Assembly (NCBI GenBank): GCA_963978905.1
Contig: OZ022260.1
Span: 3,461,725 to 3,525,724 of the forward strand
Direction of reading: 5' to 3'
Origin: Trichostrongylus colubriformis
Lineage: Eukaryota; Nematoda; Chromadorea; Rhabditida; Trichostrongylidae
DNA length: 64,000 bases
Below are positions 22,513 through 35,897 of this stretch, piece after piece. The position numbers and the translations under genes are program-made. The notes below the pieces were generated by a model, which had not been told where the DNA came from, ran no database searches, and saw nothing but the letters and a program-made list of their open reading frames with translations. Each line of letters opens with the position of its first letter. Within the stretch, counting starts at the first letter, position 1.

Positions 22513-24391
22513 GATGATACAATCATCTAGAATTCGATCAGAGCCAACCATTAGCCGAGTAAACTTCGAGAGGTGGATCATGCTCCTTCCTTGGGGAGAG
22601 AAAGAGTCGTATTTGCCAAGTATGGAATTTTGTGAGCTTCGAACCCACCTAAACGTCTTCTTTGAGGAAAGGGGAGGGGTCAGGGATCATATAGCAAAAT
22701 GAGGGTCTTCAGCCACGTCCTCTACGCTGTGACTGAATTCATTACATTCCCTACACATCTTATATACTGCGATTCCCTACATACAATGTATAGGTTTACG
22801 GAGACCGGGTGGGGTAAGTTTGGCAGCCTGTGGAATATGAAAGTAGGGGTGCTAAACAGTGTACCAGCAGAAAAAGAAAGAAATAAAACGGCAAAGAACC
22901 AAAGAGATAGAAACTCAAAACCACCCATCCTGTTCGCACTCCCCTGCGTCACTAGCCAGGCGCAGATTACAGACGGCCGAGGGGCTAAATCAGCAGGCTG
23001 CAAACGTTGTCTCGTCCTCACCGGCAGCTACCCACGCGGATGGACAGCAGCACGATTCGCAGTGCTGTGGGGTCGTGATAAGACCCTAAGCTGCTTTTTT
23101 TCAGTGCGTTTCGCCACTCATCACCTTCTCTGAAGTGGAAGCTTCGCTATCAGAGATATGTACCCACAGTTCTCAATTTCTCGTCACCTCTTGCGCTGCC
23201 TTTAAGGAAGCTATTGAAGTTCTGGATATCACTGGAATGGTTAATTCAGGTTGTGACCCTGAAGTGGTCAGAGCGGAGTTTGGGTACAAACTTCTTTTTC
23301 TGCAACGAACCTCTTACATAGATCACCAACAATCCAAGCAAACTTTGCCAACTTCAATTTTTATGCCTAAACGCTCCTCAACCAACAGGCTGTTAATGGT
23401 ATTTTCTGGTGGTTAACTTAGGCAGATAACCCTGACCCTGCCCGCAAACCCCAACAGCAGCTAAGAAGCTGCAGCGCTCTTCACAACTCCTGACTGCTCA
23501 TTAAAGCGCCCCCTACAAAGTCCTGCTACCACTACGTCACATTTTCTAAACCACCGCGTATGATCATTCCAGTACTTGTTTGTAGCTATCTTCAGGTGCC
23601 CCTAATAAGACCCTCGCGAGTTACCTGAATGTACATGAGCAAGACCTTGAACACTCAACATCGTAAAACATTTCGGCGAGGTGTGACACAACCGACCTTG
23701 TCAACATCACAGCGGGTTTCCTAATACCCTTTCACTTGCCAGTACCATTCACCGTTCAGGGAAATTGACGCGCCCAAATTGAGCAGATTTCATGGGGTGA
23801 AAGTTGCGTGACAGACAAGTGTTCAAGGATCACAAGTGTTGTCATTTCCACTAGAAACCAGGGGTACTGTAGATCAATAAAAACAGAAGAAAATGGACGA
23901 AAGAAAAAGAATGAAGGTAGGATGTATAACCCTCGAGTATCTCTATTATTCACACATACGTGACATATATCTTTCTGCCAGTGCCATCCATTTCTCGTCA
24001 TTCTAACAATCGCGACGCAACCGCTCGCTTCCATTTATGCATACAAGGCCCATCTATGAACTATGAGGCACAGGAACAACGTTACAGAGCCGCTCGCATC
24101 CATTCCCGGATTTACATTTGCTTTGCACTTTTATAAATTATGGGAAAAAATCAAAAAGGTCAAAAGTTCTCCGTTTCGTACCATGTGCTTAAAACTCTCA
24201 GTTTTCGGTATGCAATACTCTTTTCAAAAAATTTTCTGCGAACTAAACTGGTATTAGCTCTTGGGCATAGATGGAAGCAGGCGATCGCGCGGCGTATTTT
24301 CAAGAAGTAATTTTCAAGAAGAAGATTCATAGAAAACGGGAAAAACGCTAGCAACCGACTATTAATTTTCTTTTCGAAGAATACTGTAATA
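22513..24391. other. No supported gene
   Basis: Overlapping frames on both strands around 22,700-23,130 (144 codons +, 99 codons -) suggest stop-poor DNA rather than a gene. I could not support splice sites for any of them. Confidence 0.35.
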
Positions 24392-24676
24392 TTAGGTTGT
24401 ATCAAAAGTCTTGTAGGCTTCTTTTCGATTATCTTTTTTATTATTATTTCTGCCAACCCTTCGCCATTGTCACTATTTACACATGTAAATCGTTCATTTT
24501 ATGGCGCCACTGGAGGACATCTCGTTGGGGAAACAACGTCAATAATAACCTTGTTAGAAAGCTCAAAAAACATTCTGTTAACCATATTCCTGAACCGCCT
24601 AGACCTGCCTCGAAGTAAACAAGAGTTATTGATTTTTTTCTTGGAGAAATCCACCAATACTTTTGGGACAACCTAA
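24392..24676 (+). mobile_element. Internally deleted mariner-type element
   Basis: TTAGGTTGTATCAAAAGTC (left) and ACTTTTGGGACAACCTAA (right) are inverted termini, flanked by TA on both sides. The 285-bp body has no recognisable transposase motif. A part of it (CACTATTTACACATGTAAAT and following) recurs at 25,082. Confidence 0.8.
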
Positions 24677-25081
24677 TAAATTGGAATGAATTATAAAATG
24701 AGATGGAGGCGAGCGCAGATGATTGACTTAAGGGTAACATGACAAAAGTGGTAGAGTCAGCCGAGACAACTGGCCACACAACTTGACCTTGGCCGGCTAC
24801 CTACTGAGTTCCTGCCACTCACAATCGACAGAGTCTCTTGTTTTATAAGCTCGGTGTGCCTAGTAAGGATTTACGAAGGCAGAAGGAGGAGGAGGTAGAA
24901 TTACGAAGGTCGAACGATTTGTCTTTCACGTTTGCCTGAGCACAAACGGCCGTTCAATACATACTGCTGAGTCGGGCTGATAAGAAATCCGGAAACTCGT
25001 CCCTGATTGTTGACAGAACTCGTCCACTTTCGAAAAAAACATCGGAATGGGACAGATGACAGCACATTCACGGCTACACAC

Positions 25082-25160
25082 CTTCGCCATTGCCACTATT
25101 TACACATTTAAATCGTTCATTTTATGGCGTCACTGAAGGACATCTCGTTGAGGAAGCAAT
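25082..25160 (+). repeat. Fragment related to the 24.4-kb mariner-type element
   Basis: The stretch from CTTCGCCATTGCCACTATTT through GACATCTCGTTGAGGAAG matches 24,462-24,535 at about 90%, without terminal repeats. It looks like a broken second copy in the same orientation. Confidence 0.7.
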
Positions 25161-25902
25161 CAACTGAAGAAAGCAATCTTACTAAAAACCGAGAAAAGCG
25201 GTCAAATAAGGGGTAGAGGAGAAGAAACCCTTTTTTCTACAAATTTCATTCAAAGTTTGAGTGAAAATACGAGTGTTTATATAACCTGATAAGGCCTCGA
25301 AACAATGTAAATATCTTTCAGAAGACAGCTGGGTAGCGCGAGCGAAGATAGCGAGAACAGCCACACCAGCAGAGCTGATAAAAAAATTCGAAATTGAGAA
25401 CACAAGTAATCAGTAAACTGATGTTTTATCAGTTCCTGTGAGTGCGCCATGCATTCCACATTATTTAGATAGTGACTTGCAACTTCTCTCTTAACATGTC
25501 GTGTGCCCACCTTTCCATGAGATTCTGGCAGCTCTATACCCAGGGGTTGACAACTTGTTGAGCGTTCAAAATGCTATCTAAGAGACGTACATAAGTATAT
25601 GGTTATATCATTATTAGATCCACCATAATATGTACATAATTTATACTTGAAAGAAATAAATTCGATGCGAAATGAGCAGGGCGGTTCCCATGTCAGCGAA
25701 AGTTTAACGATGAAAGCGAAAGCCGATTGAGAATATCGCTATCAATATCGGAAACCCGTTGGGTGCAGATATGGGAGTTGATCTGACCATAAAACCATTT
25801 CTCGAGGTCGTTATAATTATTAGTTTATTATATAATAATAATACAGTTGAGGCAACTGACACTTTCTGAAGGTAAGGATATCAATACAGTGATGCATCAT
25901 TT
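25161..25902. other. No supported feature
   Basis: AT-rich intergenic DNA with a short (AAT)-type run near 25,840. The minus frames at 25,182-25,510 are unsupported. Confidence 0.35.
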
Positions 25903-26200
25903 TAAGGAATCATCCAAGAAAATTCAAGTTCGTATTTATCTAATACGGTCCACATATAAAGTTCCATACGGAAAAAACATCAATTGGCTGAGACAGAGCT
26001 CCTCAAAATAACGTCAAGCGGGGTGGAGCGTCTAGGAAGGCGTGGCCACGATGACTATGTTCAAAGAGGCGGCGGGCATACAGTCAGGGACGCAGAGTCG
26101 AAAGAAAATCAATATTGGGCGTAAAAATTTGGACTGCGGTCTTTCCGCCGATAACTGTTCAAATGTTGCTCAGCGGAATTCAAACGAGTTGCTCCCCGAC
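25903..26200. repeat. Decayed family A subgroup element
   Basis: The left end TAAGGAATCATCCAAGAAAA and the words AAGTTCCATACGG and CAGTCAGGGACGCAGAGTCG match the family A subgroup at 1,140 and 12,580. The right end is unclear. The 113-codon frame over it is a shadow. Confidence 0.6.
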
Positions 26201-26516
26201 AAATTGTTTGATTTATGCCTTGGAACAAACAAAATTTCTCTTCGTTTTGTGTTTCATTTACTTACTGCATCTGGTGGTCATTTTGAGAGTGATTCGATTC
26301 GCAGGAACAGTAGTGACGAAGGGTTCAATGTGGGTATGTGTCATGATTTAACTACATCCGCCTACTACAACCATAAGTTGTGATAGAGCAGGAAGAAGTA
26401 GAAATTCATAGGCGTACGTGCGGTCGCGGCGTGTGTTTACTAAACATCTGATTACCTACCCTGAGTCATCCAACCTGAGTTATAACAGACTACAAAATTT
26501 CCTGCATCAATGCTCT

Positions 26517-26655
26517 ACGGCAGCCATCATACTTTGCGGTGATGCTGCGCATGGCTGCGTTCACAGACACTGAGGCAGAGTGGCACTAGCAGAGACGCAG
26601 AGGCGACGCAGCCACGCCCAGCCGCCGGCACCGCAGAGTATGAAGGCGGTCTCGT
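26517..26655. repeat. Palindromic repeat, family L (copy 2)
   Basis: The ends GGCAGCCATCATACTTTGCGG and CACCGCAGAGTATGAAGGCGG (near-inverted), with a middle rich in GACGCAG words, match the element at 5,407. Confidence 0.7.
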
Positions 26656-27430
26656 TTGGAATAGTCAGCTAGCTTTGCCAACACAGCGGTCGTTGAAAAG
26701 CATTGTTAGAGCTTCTTTCCCGTTAAAAAAACTTGGCTAAGTAATAAATATTCATAATAGATTCAGGAGATTTAGAAAATCAGAAGATTCACAAGAGTCG
26801 CAATAAGCTCCTAAAGAGCTGGCAATCTTTCCACAATATCATATTGTGACCGCACGCACCCGACAGAATTCCTTGCGTCCTTCCTAGCCTTCCACGAAAT
26901 GTGGCGCATATAAAGACGGCTTATAATTATTAGTATTATATAGTGGATATCCTATCGCCGCCGAGAACCGAGCCATTCACACTCTTGTTAACACCTTTAA
27001 ATAAAACTAAAACTGACGACCACGAACTTGATCACTGCAGCATGGAAACATCAGGAGAGTAGGGCATAAAGAAGAAAGAGGGGATGTCAAGGAGTTACGG
27101 AATGGAACCCGATATAGAGATATAGGAAATTCTAAGGAACACTTTAAAACTGATTGGTTGAACAATCCAATCTCGAAGACGCCCTATCAAAACAGGTCTA
27201 GCAAATTTTGTTTCGGGGAAAAAACCGTGTTCATCACATATTAGTCATTTTTGAAAGCGAACAAAGGAACAGAAAAAGCTGCCAAATTTGGCCTCCGCCT
27301 CCCTGATTCATCCGTTGATTCAAATGATCTATTACATCTCCCCTATTTCCGAGTGTTGGGCCTTTGCGACATTGGGAGACGGCGATTTCAGCAATAAAAA
27401 TTTGTAATGTGTTCCAAAAATCCATTAGTT
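26656..27430. other. No supported feature
   Basis: Intergenic sequence with no repeat family, RNA gene or exon that I can support. Confidence 0.4.
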
Positions 27431-27890
27431 ACAGAATATTCAACAACAACTGAGCTGCAAAATATGTATTCAAAAACTGAAAAGGCCCCCAGTCTCGAAA
27501 GTTTTTCGAAAAACTTTTGCAGTATTTCGGTGTTTAACACCTTCTTCAGGCCTGGAACTGTGGAGGTTAGCTCAATTATTGTATGATATACGTTGTATAT
27601 CAATAGCTTACGGTCCCGTCTCTAAAATTTCTGGCGTGACCCATCCTGCCAAAGACGTATGGTGCAGAGTATGAACAACTTATCATATAATTATGAATAT
27701 CACATAATTGGCTAACCTCCACAATAGGCCTGAAAATATTGCAAAAATATTCCAAGAAACTTCCGAGACTTTTGAGGAGTCTTTTGAGTTTTTCGATTAA
27801 ATATTTTGGAGTATCAGTTGTTGTTGAACATTCAGATAATCATGAGACTCTGGAACAGCACAATACCAAAATCACAGAATAGTTATAGTG
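27431..27890. repeat. Foldback element, family F (copy 1)
   Basis: Inverted ends: TTCAACAACAACTGAG at the left and CAGTTGTTGTTGAACATTCA at the right, followed by ATAATCATGAGACTCTGG. Internal hairpin words around GGCCTGAAGAAGG (minus strand here) and a matching GGCCTGAAAATATTGC on the plus strand are shared with the copy at 58,018. Confidence 0.8.
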
Positions 27891-30384
27891 CACGGTAGGA
27901 AGGGAAAACGGGAAACATCACGAAATGAACCGGAGGCATTCCGTTGATGTTCACGAGTCGTCACACTGATCAAATAAACACAACACACACTAATGCTTCT
28001 TAGTGATCTATGAATAGTTGACTCAGAAAAAGGCGCATGACAGAGCGGGACAGGGAGGGGAGGGGGAAATCTTAGACGATTAGGCTGTTCACTGTGTGTA
28101 GCACCTCCATTAAAGGATTTCAGAGCCTCGAAAGCGGCGGCTGGTTTTTGCCTGATTGAGGGAGAAAGGCAAAAACGGCGCCCGCAACGCTAAGAGGCGG
28201 AACGATATGACGACGAAGAGGACGACTTGGACACGACTTGAATGGCCTTCCAAGAAGTTTATGAGTAGGTCGAGAAATGTAAAAGATGTGACTATCACTG
28301 TCCAAAAGTCAGTTATTAGCTAAATCCGGACTGACTAAACATAAAGAAACAGAGGAAAGGAATGAACGCAGACAAAAAAAGAGGTATCGGCCCCATTACC
28401 TCCATCTGGAGCAGTTCAAGATCCGGGTTTTACGGTCCACTATTGGCCAAATGATACCGTATCAAGATTATATATAGGAAAGTGGAAAGAAAACAGTGGT
28501 CATTATGCTTTCACTTGGGTATGCCATTCAGATCATAAGAGAGGTGCACGGCTCAGTCCCAGCCTTTGAGTTTCTACAAAGAATCAGTGCAGGGAGGCAG
28601 GAAGAATGCATAATATCCATGCTAAATAATATAGCATAATTTAAGTTCAAGGGCGCAAGCCATTCCATATTTCATATTGTGTCTGTTTTGCCTCTGCTTG
28701 ATTACCGTTTATTATTGTCAGGTAGTTCCCATTCTGGTACTGGCACGGCATCACTTTGTAACAATAAAATAAGATAAAATAGAATAAAATACAAATAAAG
28801 CAGTTTTCGCAAACTATGTCACGGGGTCAAATGGGTGCGCAATTTTCACGATAAGGAGGGTGCACGGCTCACTCTCAGCAGATTCTTTGATTACACCACC
28901 AGAGCAAATGCTCACGAAAAAAAAATCATAAACTAACTAACACTGAACTGATCTTTAAGTGTAATTATTATAATTCCACACTAATGAGTTTGTCAAGCGC
29001 GGATGTACTCACTCCCCCTACCAAAATAGGGATGCCCCATGCGGGAGGCTTTCATAACTGATTCTCAATTACCCACAGGAACGCTGTAGTAATGACGCCA
29101 GCCGACGCGGGGAAACAGGAGCTGGTTTCGCAGTGGTTCTTGACGGACCAGAAATGATCCTCGAGACTCACCACGTCCCGTTCCAGCGCCGTCTTTCATC
29201 GGGTAGGAATTAGCGAGCCGTGAATAGCCATCACCAAGCACTACGGAAACGGTTGCCGGTTCGACCAAGAAATTGTCGTTTTATTGACGACGTCGTTGTG
29301 GGCACGCATACACACTTGACAAATAAACACTAGAATCCTCAATGTCATATACGGCTACCTTTGTCAAGGACGATTACGGTAGGAAAAACACACGTGCTCA
29401 GAACCTGATTCCAGTATTTCTTCCGTGGAAACCATTCATGACCACTTGCCTATATTGGTTAGTGTTTATGCAGTTTTTCCAACAGAGGTGAAAACTGAAG
29501 GTCAATGAGGGCTCTCAGACACTCCAAAACTAATTCAACTGGTAAAAAAAACCCGAAAGAAGTGCTCCGCCAAGGTTGAGTGACCACAAGACCGATCTCT
29601 AGCGCAGAAAATGCTTCGTTTCCATCTCAAAATGTTGGACCGATTGCTGTCATTCGGATACAGAAAATCACTATGATGGTAGTGCCGAAACATGAAGAAA
29701 TTTAGTAAAAGCGACCTTCAGATGAAGGGAAGTGAACGGGACGTGCACTGGCATGGGCGGGGCGTGCTTCATTATGGTAGGAGCTTGAGCAATAAAATCG
29801 TATCACTGTTTCATAAGCAAAAACGATCTGATGAGGGGACAAGCAACTTTAAAGATGAAGGAAACGGGCGCTATTAACAGTGGTGAGGCGCTCCCAACAG
29901 AGAGGTGCTTGCAACAATGACGAAAAGATGAGCCACTTTCAACCCACTTCCATCTAATCTTACTAAAATTAGTGAACTACGTGGTCTACAATTCAGCCCA
30001 AATATGAACTTTCATTTCTGACTGTTTCATCTCCGTCGTTATCCTTTCCATTTATCCTTGATAAATCGTCCAGTTTTTGTTAGCAGATCGAGCACTTCAG
30101 CTTTTAAGAAGAGATTTACTTGTAAATCAGTCATCTCAATCACCAATCTCTTCGATATTTTTTGGAACGCTATCAGTTTCGAAATAAAACCTTACACTAA
30201 AATTCGCAAAAAGTCTTTAAATGTATTTCACGGTAGTAAAAAATATTACAAATAAGCAAAATGTGGGATGAGGAGGATTCTAAAAAATCTACAGAACTCT
30301 ATTTCTTCCTAGTGTAACACACCGATCTGTGTGGAGAACCTCAGTAAGACTTTTTAGATGATAGCTAAACGACATCATCATTGG
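27891..30384. other. Intergenic; retroposon-like tail and ambiguous open stretch
   Basis: A (AATAA)n-type tail at 28,763-28,800 follows GGCATCACTTTGTAACAATA, which looks like a non-LTR retroposon 3' end. At 29,079-29,213 (+) a CCCACAG acceptor-like site opens 44 codons including DASRRGETGAGFAVVLDG. This faintly recalls the first strand of RNase H domains in retrotransposons, but the antisense is equally open. No gene is called. Confidence 0.3.
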
Positions 30385-30834
30385 TTTCAAGGAATCGTCC
30401 CCGAAAAAAAGAGTTTCTCTGCTACTCATATATTTATGTTGTATCTGCCTATTCCCTAAACTTGCCTATATTTGTGGGCTGCATGCAAAGTTTCACGCGA
30501 AAAAATGTGCATCCGGCTAAGACACAGCCCCACAAAGACTCGGCCGGGTGGGCGAGGCCTTAGCGCAAGGACCCACCCCGTCGTCCGCCGCGGACGGAGA
30601 CGCATTGTATGGATAGAAAGTGACGGAAACAGTCCCACTCTCCGTTCATAATCGCGGCGGACGGCGGGACGGGGCTTATACTCATAGGTCCCGCCCACCC
30701 AGCCGAAACTTCAGGGAGCTGTATCTTAGCCGTCACTTTTTCGCGTGAAACTTTGCATACGGCCCACATTAGGCAAGTACAACATAAATATATGGGTAAC
30801 AAAAAACTCATTTTTCCGTGGACGATTCCTTTAA
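30385..30834. repeat. Palindromic MITE, family A (copy 4)
   Basis: TTTCAAGGAATCGTCCCCGA at the left and TGGACGATTCCTTTAAGG at the right. The GCATGCAAAGTTTCACGCG arm mirrors CGCGTGAAACTTTGCATAC. A GC-rich centre is present. A small local duplication (CTGCCTATTCCCTAAACTTG area) lengthens the left arm. Confidence 0.92.
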
Positions 30835-31096
30835 GGAGAAAAACAAAAAAATCTTATCGTTCACTGTGTGAAATGATTTCAACAAGTACATTTTTATCAA
30901 ATACCATTTCCACTAGGGCAGCTTAGCGCTTGGCGGCGCTATAAGACCTTTTTCGATCAGAAGGACCAAACCTCTCCTAGTGATTCCTGCATCCCCTTGA
31001 AATCTTATGAGATACAGTACTGGTACGATAAGTATAAAACGATATACACAGTTCCAACAACGCTCAAGCAGTCAGGTTACACCGAGAGTGGAGGAT

Positions 31097-31375
31097 TCCT
31101 GTCAGCGATAAGCACTAAGGTCTAATATTTCGATAAGCAGTTGACAAGCAAAGGGTGCTTTACCGCAAATCCATGTGACAAAATGTAAAATAAATACCTT
31201 TTCGCCTTAGGAAAGGATATTATAGGAATAGAACATATTGCAACTATGCGATTCCGCAACAGTTACTGGTATAGTGAAGGTCAAAAAAAGGGTCGTATTT
31301 GGTCACCAGAGGGAGGGATCGTACTGGAGCGGTTATTTTCCTCGACACCTGGAGGTGCTTTGCAAGCAGTACATG
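31097..31375 (+). repeat. Dispersed direct repeat, family N (copy 2)
   Basis: Same orientation as 19,597-19,870. It shares CTTAGGAAAGGATAT, GCAACTATGCGATTCCGCAA, GTCGTATTTGGTCACC and TATTTTCCTCGACACCTGG, at roughly 80% identity with indels. Confidence 0.75.
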
Positions 31376-34300
31376 CACTGACTGAGGGCTTAAATGCGTG
31401 GCGTATTTCAGAAGAAACGGGAGGCTAGCAAATTCTTCTGCGCTTCAATCCCCTTCAGTACACGGCACCATTTTTTCGATTGACAATCCCCGACAAGCAA
31501 AAGCTGATGAATTTGAAGGATAACTTTCAGACACCAACTGATGTGCACGGTGGCGAAATGGGGAAGGACCCAAAGAAAAAGGGGGGGGGACAGTTAAACC
31601 ACGACCTGGAATCGTTCCGACCGAATCGATTCACCTTTTCGAGATAATGACAGTCTCTTCAATCGGTCAAAGAGACGCGGCCAAATAACCCAAATGAGGT
31701 GATGATTTTTGATCAGTACGTGAGGGAGGGGCTAAGAACACGCCCCTCTGACGGGGCTACCATCAGTCCTCATTTCTCAACGTCACATTTAAATGCTTTT
31801 CTCAACGATCCGAGGCCAGGAGCGCGTGAAATTGAAGAGAGCGTTTTTCTGTGATTGTTTCCACCAAACCGGACCTACGCGAAAACACGTAGCAATGCTA
31901 CGGAGATCGGGGGTGAAAAAAAAAAACGAAGGCACAAAAATAGCACATGAAAACCGGAGACATTGATCAAGGAGCGGTGGGCAATAGAGAAACGGATAAA
32001 TCAATTAATTGCAAATTAAATACATAAATTACGATCATGAAATAGAAATGTTGCCTACAAGAGGTCGGCCTAGATTTGACGTTATGAGGTGCAACAGAAT
32101 TTCTGGACAAGATTCAAAAAACCGTAAAGAAATGAGCAAGATACGACTTTTACGCACAAAGGTTAAGAGAACAGTCAACCAGAAGCTAGTAATCTGAAGA
32201 AAGCCGGGACCGTCACTGTCAAAGCTGACTGGCGAAAACTCGTCCAGACATGGGCGGAGCCTTGCTTCGGCATTACTTTGTCTTTGTAGAAAAACCATGA
32301 AATGCGGTAGCCGAAATTAATAAAGCACAAAATCATACAAGAGACTATCGTCAATTTCTGCTGATAAAGAATCAACAAGAGCTAGTGAATTCACGCAAAA
32401 GTGGGTGCGACTTGTTACTGTCTAGTGCCATCAGGTAGATCCAAAGAGACGAGTTCCACCTACCAAGCGTCTGGTCCCTTTTCGTTTCGGTATTCATGAA
32501 GTAATAGGTAAGGTATAGATATAAAAATGACGAGGAAAGGCACAATTTTGAGATTACTACATCAGAGATAGATTACGCCATGCATTTCAAACCCATTTTT
32601 ATATTGATGACTGCAAAGAAATAACTACTGTATAGAAGAATGATGATTACGTTCAGCACCAACAATTCAACTAGAGCAAAGCAACTTGTAAGGGTATGAT
32701 GGATAAAAATATAAAATTACATAAAAATTAGTGAAGAATAAACTCAAAGTAAAATTATAATTTCCATAATGGAATAAATAGAGATTTCAGAAAAAAGTGG
32801 ATCGTAGTTATTATAACAAATAATTAAATAATCAAGTAATTAAGTTAATTAATTGAAAAGTTAGTAAATTAAGTTAATTAATCAAAGTAATTGTAATTAT
32901 AACAGAATGATTAAATAACTAAGTAATTATAACAAAATAAATTTAATAAAGGAGAAATTGATGAGGTTTCCATGAGGCTCCGAATTCGACTATTGAAATG
33001 GGTCCTGAGACCAATCCACAGACAATCGATAAATCAATATTTCATTGTGCGAGTGGAAATATATCGATGTGCCAGTGTTCATGCAATGCATCCATGCACT
33101 CAAATTTTTTTTAACTCTTAAATGGGTCAGATATGGTACGAGTGTAACAAGGTGTGATGATGGTTAACAGTTCCGCTCGCCCACGGAACTCCTTCCTGGG
33201 CAACCGGGTTAGACTCAAGTTAGAATTGGGCGAGAGGTACGAGTGCTGTTGTTGTGTGTATGTATGACATGCGGCATGCATCATTAGTTTGAGATTAGGT
33301 AAAATATTCGAAAAACACACACGCACATCACATGCGGATCCTATATGGAATTGACAACCGATTACCGTAATCGGTCGGATTAGCTACGGTGCGAGTGTTC
33401 ATGCACGTTCCACATGCGAAAGGTTAGTTGAATTTTGAAAAAAAAGAAAATAAACAATGGGTTTACCGCTAATTAGGCGTAGCGCGGACGTGGAAGGGGT
33501 ACTGACAGGGGGAGGGGGCAAACCCAAGAGATTGAGAGAAAAGATGAAAAGGCAAAGTGGGAGGTAAGAGACGCAGCGTCGCAACACCAATCAGTCTTTG
33601 TCGTCGTCAGCAGCTCATCATCATCGTCAACCGTGATCGCACGGAAAAAAATCCACCGCTACCGCTACCCAAACCGGACTTGCGCCGTCCACGCAGCTAC
33701 TGGTGTAACGGACCGTGATGATGATACCGCTCATGATGATGATACACCCACTTTTGAATGCACTTAATCGTTTACCGGTTGGATAACCCATGGGTTAAGT
33801 ATGCGGTAACCCTTGAGTCAGTCCTAACCCCCCCCCCCCCCCCCAGCAACAACAAGCTCTAACAATCCCATTGTACTAATTGTATTCGAGAACCATTGAA
33901 ATACCAGAAATAGAAGTGTTCAAGTAAAATATTTGGTACAGGGGGGAGGGGATTTTTAAAATACTCCATCAAGCGAATCATGGTATCATCCAGCACTTGC
34001 CCTATCCGCACCGTCAAATTAGTAGACAATAGAAACCATAAAACATCAAAGGAAAGGATGCCTTTGAGCCCCATAATCGTTTTTTTTTAAAGACTCCTAG
34101 CAATTGGCTCCTATTCGGATCTTAGTGACATGGATGCGCTTTCGGTAATGCAGTAAGCTTACGGGAGAACTTATGTACACACAACGTGATTGTCCTGACA
34201 ACCAATTTTATACTGATCAATTTATTTTAAAGTATAAAAGACTTAGGAAGCCTCATGAACGCCTGGTGTTGATCTCTTGACCATGTATGCGTTGACTGCG

Positions 34301-35433
34301 CCACCCCCCACTCTGCCACTTCTGTCACAGAAAACTTCATGAATTCAACCATCAGAAGAAATATTATAGAGAAATATTTAAATATGATTACAAAATTCAC
34401 TGAATGTGTTCCTAGACTAAATTTCAATCGGCTAACTAAACAAAATTGATTAAATTGATCAAGAGCAAGTAAATAAACATGACTCAATAACTATTCAATT
34501 AAAAATATAGACGTTTATCCAGCATGTAGGATTAATGACCTAACAAAGCGGTAGAACGCTTGAATAATCATAAAGCTCGTCACACACAAAAAAGGGAACA
34601 CATGCGAGCGGTTGCGTAGCGTATTTGCTGAAAAAATCAACAGTAGGTCAACACGGTAGTCACCATCATTCTAATCTCGTAACACATAGCCTTCACTACT
34701 TCAGACGAAGGACAGTGCTTTTAAACGATAGAAATGATACCTTGACAGATTGATAAATCCATCAAAACCAGTATACAGTTTCGGTAACTACGAATTGAGT
34801 CAAGTATTGTAAATTTTCTGGAATTTTCAGGTGGTTTTGAAAGCAATGAAGGTACGACGAATCCATAAGAAGGGACAAGAACCAGCAGTCGACAACTGAG
34901 TGACGTCATTGAACAATGTCTTTCATAGAGTGTCGCTGTCAGCTGATCAATCTGATCGGCTATGACACCACAATCTCTCTTATCTTCGATCATCATGCGC
35001 CAGCCATCCAGACAGCCAACCCAGCCCAGCACACCCTAACCACATATGGCCTTCTCATCGTCTCTGATGATCGATTCGATCATAACCGGATCGAGAAGTC
35101 GCTGCCTGTGCATCCATTTGTTCTCCCCACTTCACACATTGATGTGTCCTACTGAGTTGATGCTGGTATGGTGAACAAGAAAGGGAGTTTTGCCCGGAAG
35201 GACCTCAGATGTGGAAAAGGACCATTACGGTTAAACAGTAGAGCCCAGCTTCTTCGTATCAGGACCATCACGGGACTTTTCCGTATCAGCGAAGAAGCCT
35301 AATGTATAGGCATTGATAAAGATCGTGCACCAAGAAGAAAGGAGAACGGAGACCAACGATATGAGCTTTCTGTGGATGCGCCGTGCACTCGACTTGTAGT
35401 GCGTTAGAATTCACATCAAGCTCATGCAATCAG
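31376..35433. other. Long intergenic stretch; AT-rich, G/C and triplet tracts
   Basis: There is a G9 run at ~31,581 and a small hairpin GAGGGGC...GCCCCTC near 31,730. Positions 32,640-32,950 are very AT-rich, with TTAATTAA-type words. A short palindrome CCGATTACCGTAATCGG lies at ~33,358, ATC/ATG triplet runs at 33,612-33,745, and a seventeen-C homopolymer at 33,828-33,844. A 79-codon plus frame at 34,916-35,155 lacks splice support. No gene is called. Confidence 0.4.
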
Positions 35434-35897
35434 AGACGGCATTAGGGGTAATGTGGTTATTGGGAAATCCCTAGAAGTCAGTCACATGTATAGTGTCGAC
35501 CGAAGATGCCTATATTTGTTGCTAATCCCCCGTCGAAAAGCGAGCGTAAAAACGGCGTTACGGTTAACAGCAGACGCTTCTGGATGACAGACCCCGCCTT
35601 CGGGCGACGTGATTCCTGATTGGCTACGGTGGAAGTGGAACGAGATACTAGAGGGTTCAAAGTATCGCGACGCACGTTCACAGATTTAGTTTGAAGCTCA
35701 CTCCAAATGAATGCTGCCGTTTTCCCGACCATCTTTTCGTGGTTACGACTTGGCAACATGCCAATGAAAAACTCGTTCGGACTATCCGCCTCTTGGCGGA
35801 AAGATCGTTCGTCACCGTTATATTACCAAGCGCCTCGACTTTCATATTCACTACATTTTTCACTATTCGTCCGAAATTCCCCTATCGCTGCCTTTAA
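35434..35897. repeat. Foldback element, family H (copy 2)
   Basis: The ends GACGGCATTAGGGGTAATGTG and ATTCCCCTATCGCTGCCTTTAA are inverted complements with a TTTAA end. The arms continue inward (CTTTCATATTCAC word near the right). Frames at 35,478-35,925 on both strands are palindrome shadows. Confidence 0.7.

Noticed and set aside
22699..23133. 144-codon plus-strand ORF
   Set aside because: Heavily overlapped by open frames on the other strand, with no splice, promoter or domain evidence.
29065..29268. Minus-strand 67-codon frame with a GTGAGT donor-like site
   Set aside because: It starts with TTG, has no acceptor, and the opposite strand is equally open; the strand cannot be chosen.
34826..35155. 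Exon chain beginning at TTTTCAG with a 21-base microexon, then a 79-codon frame
   Set aside because: The microexon is too short to support, and the following frame has no acceptor of its own.
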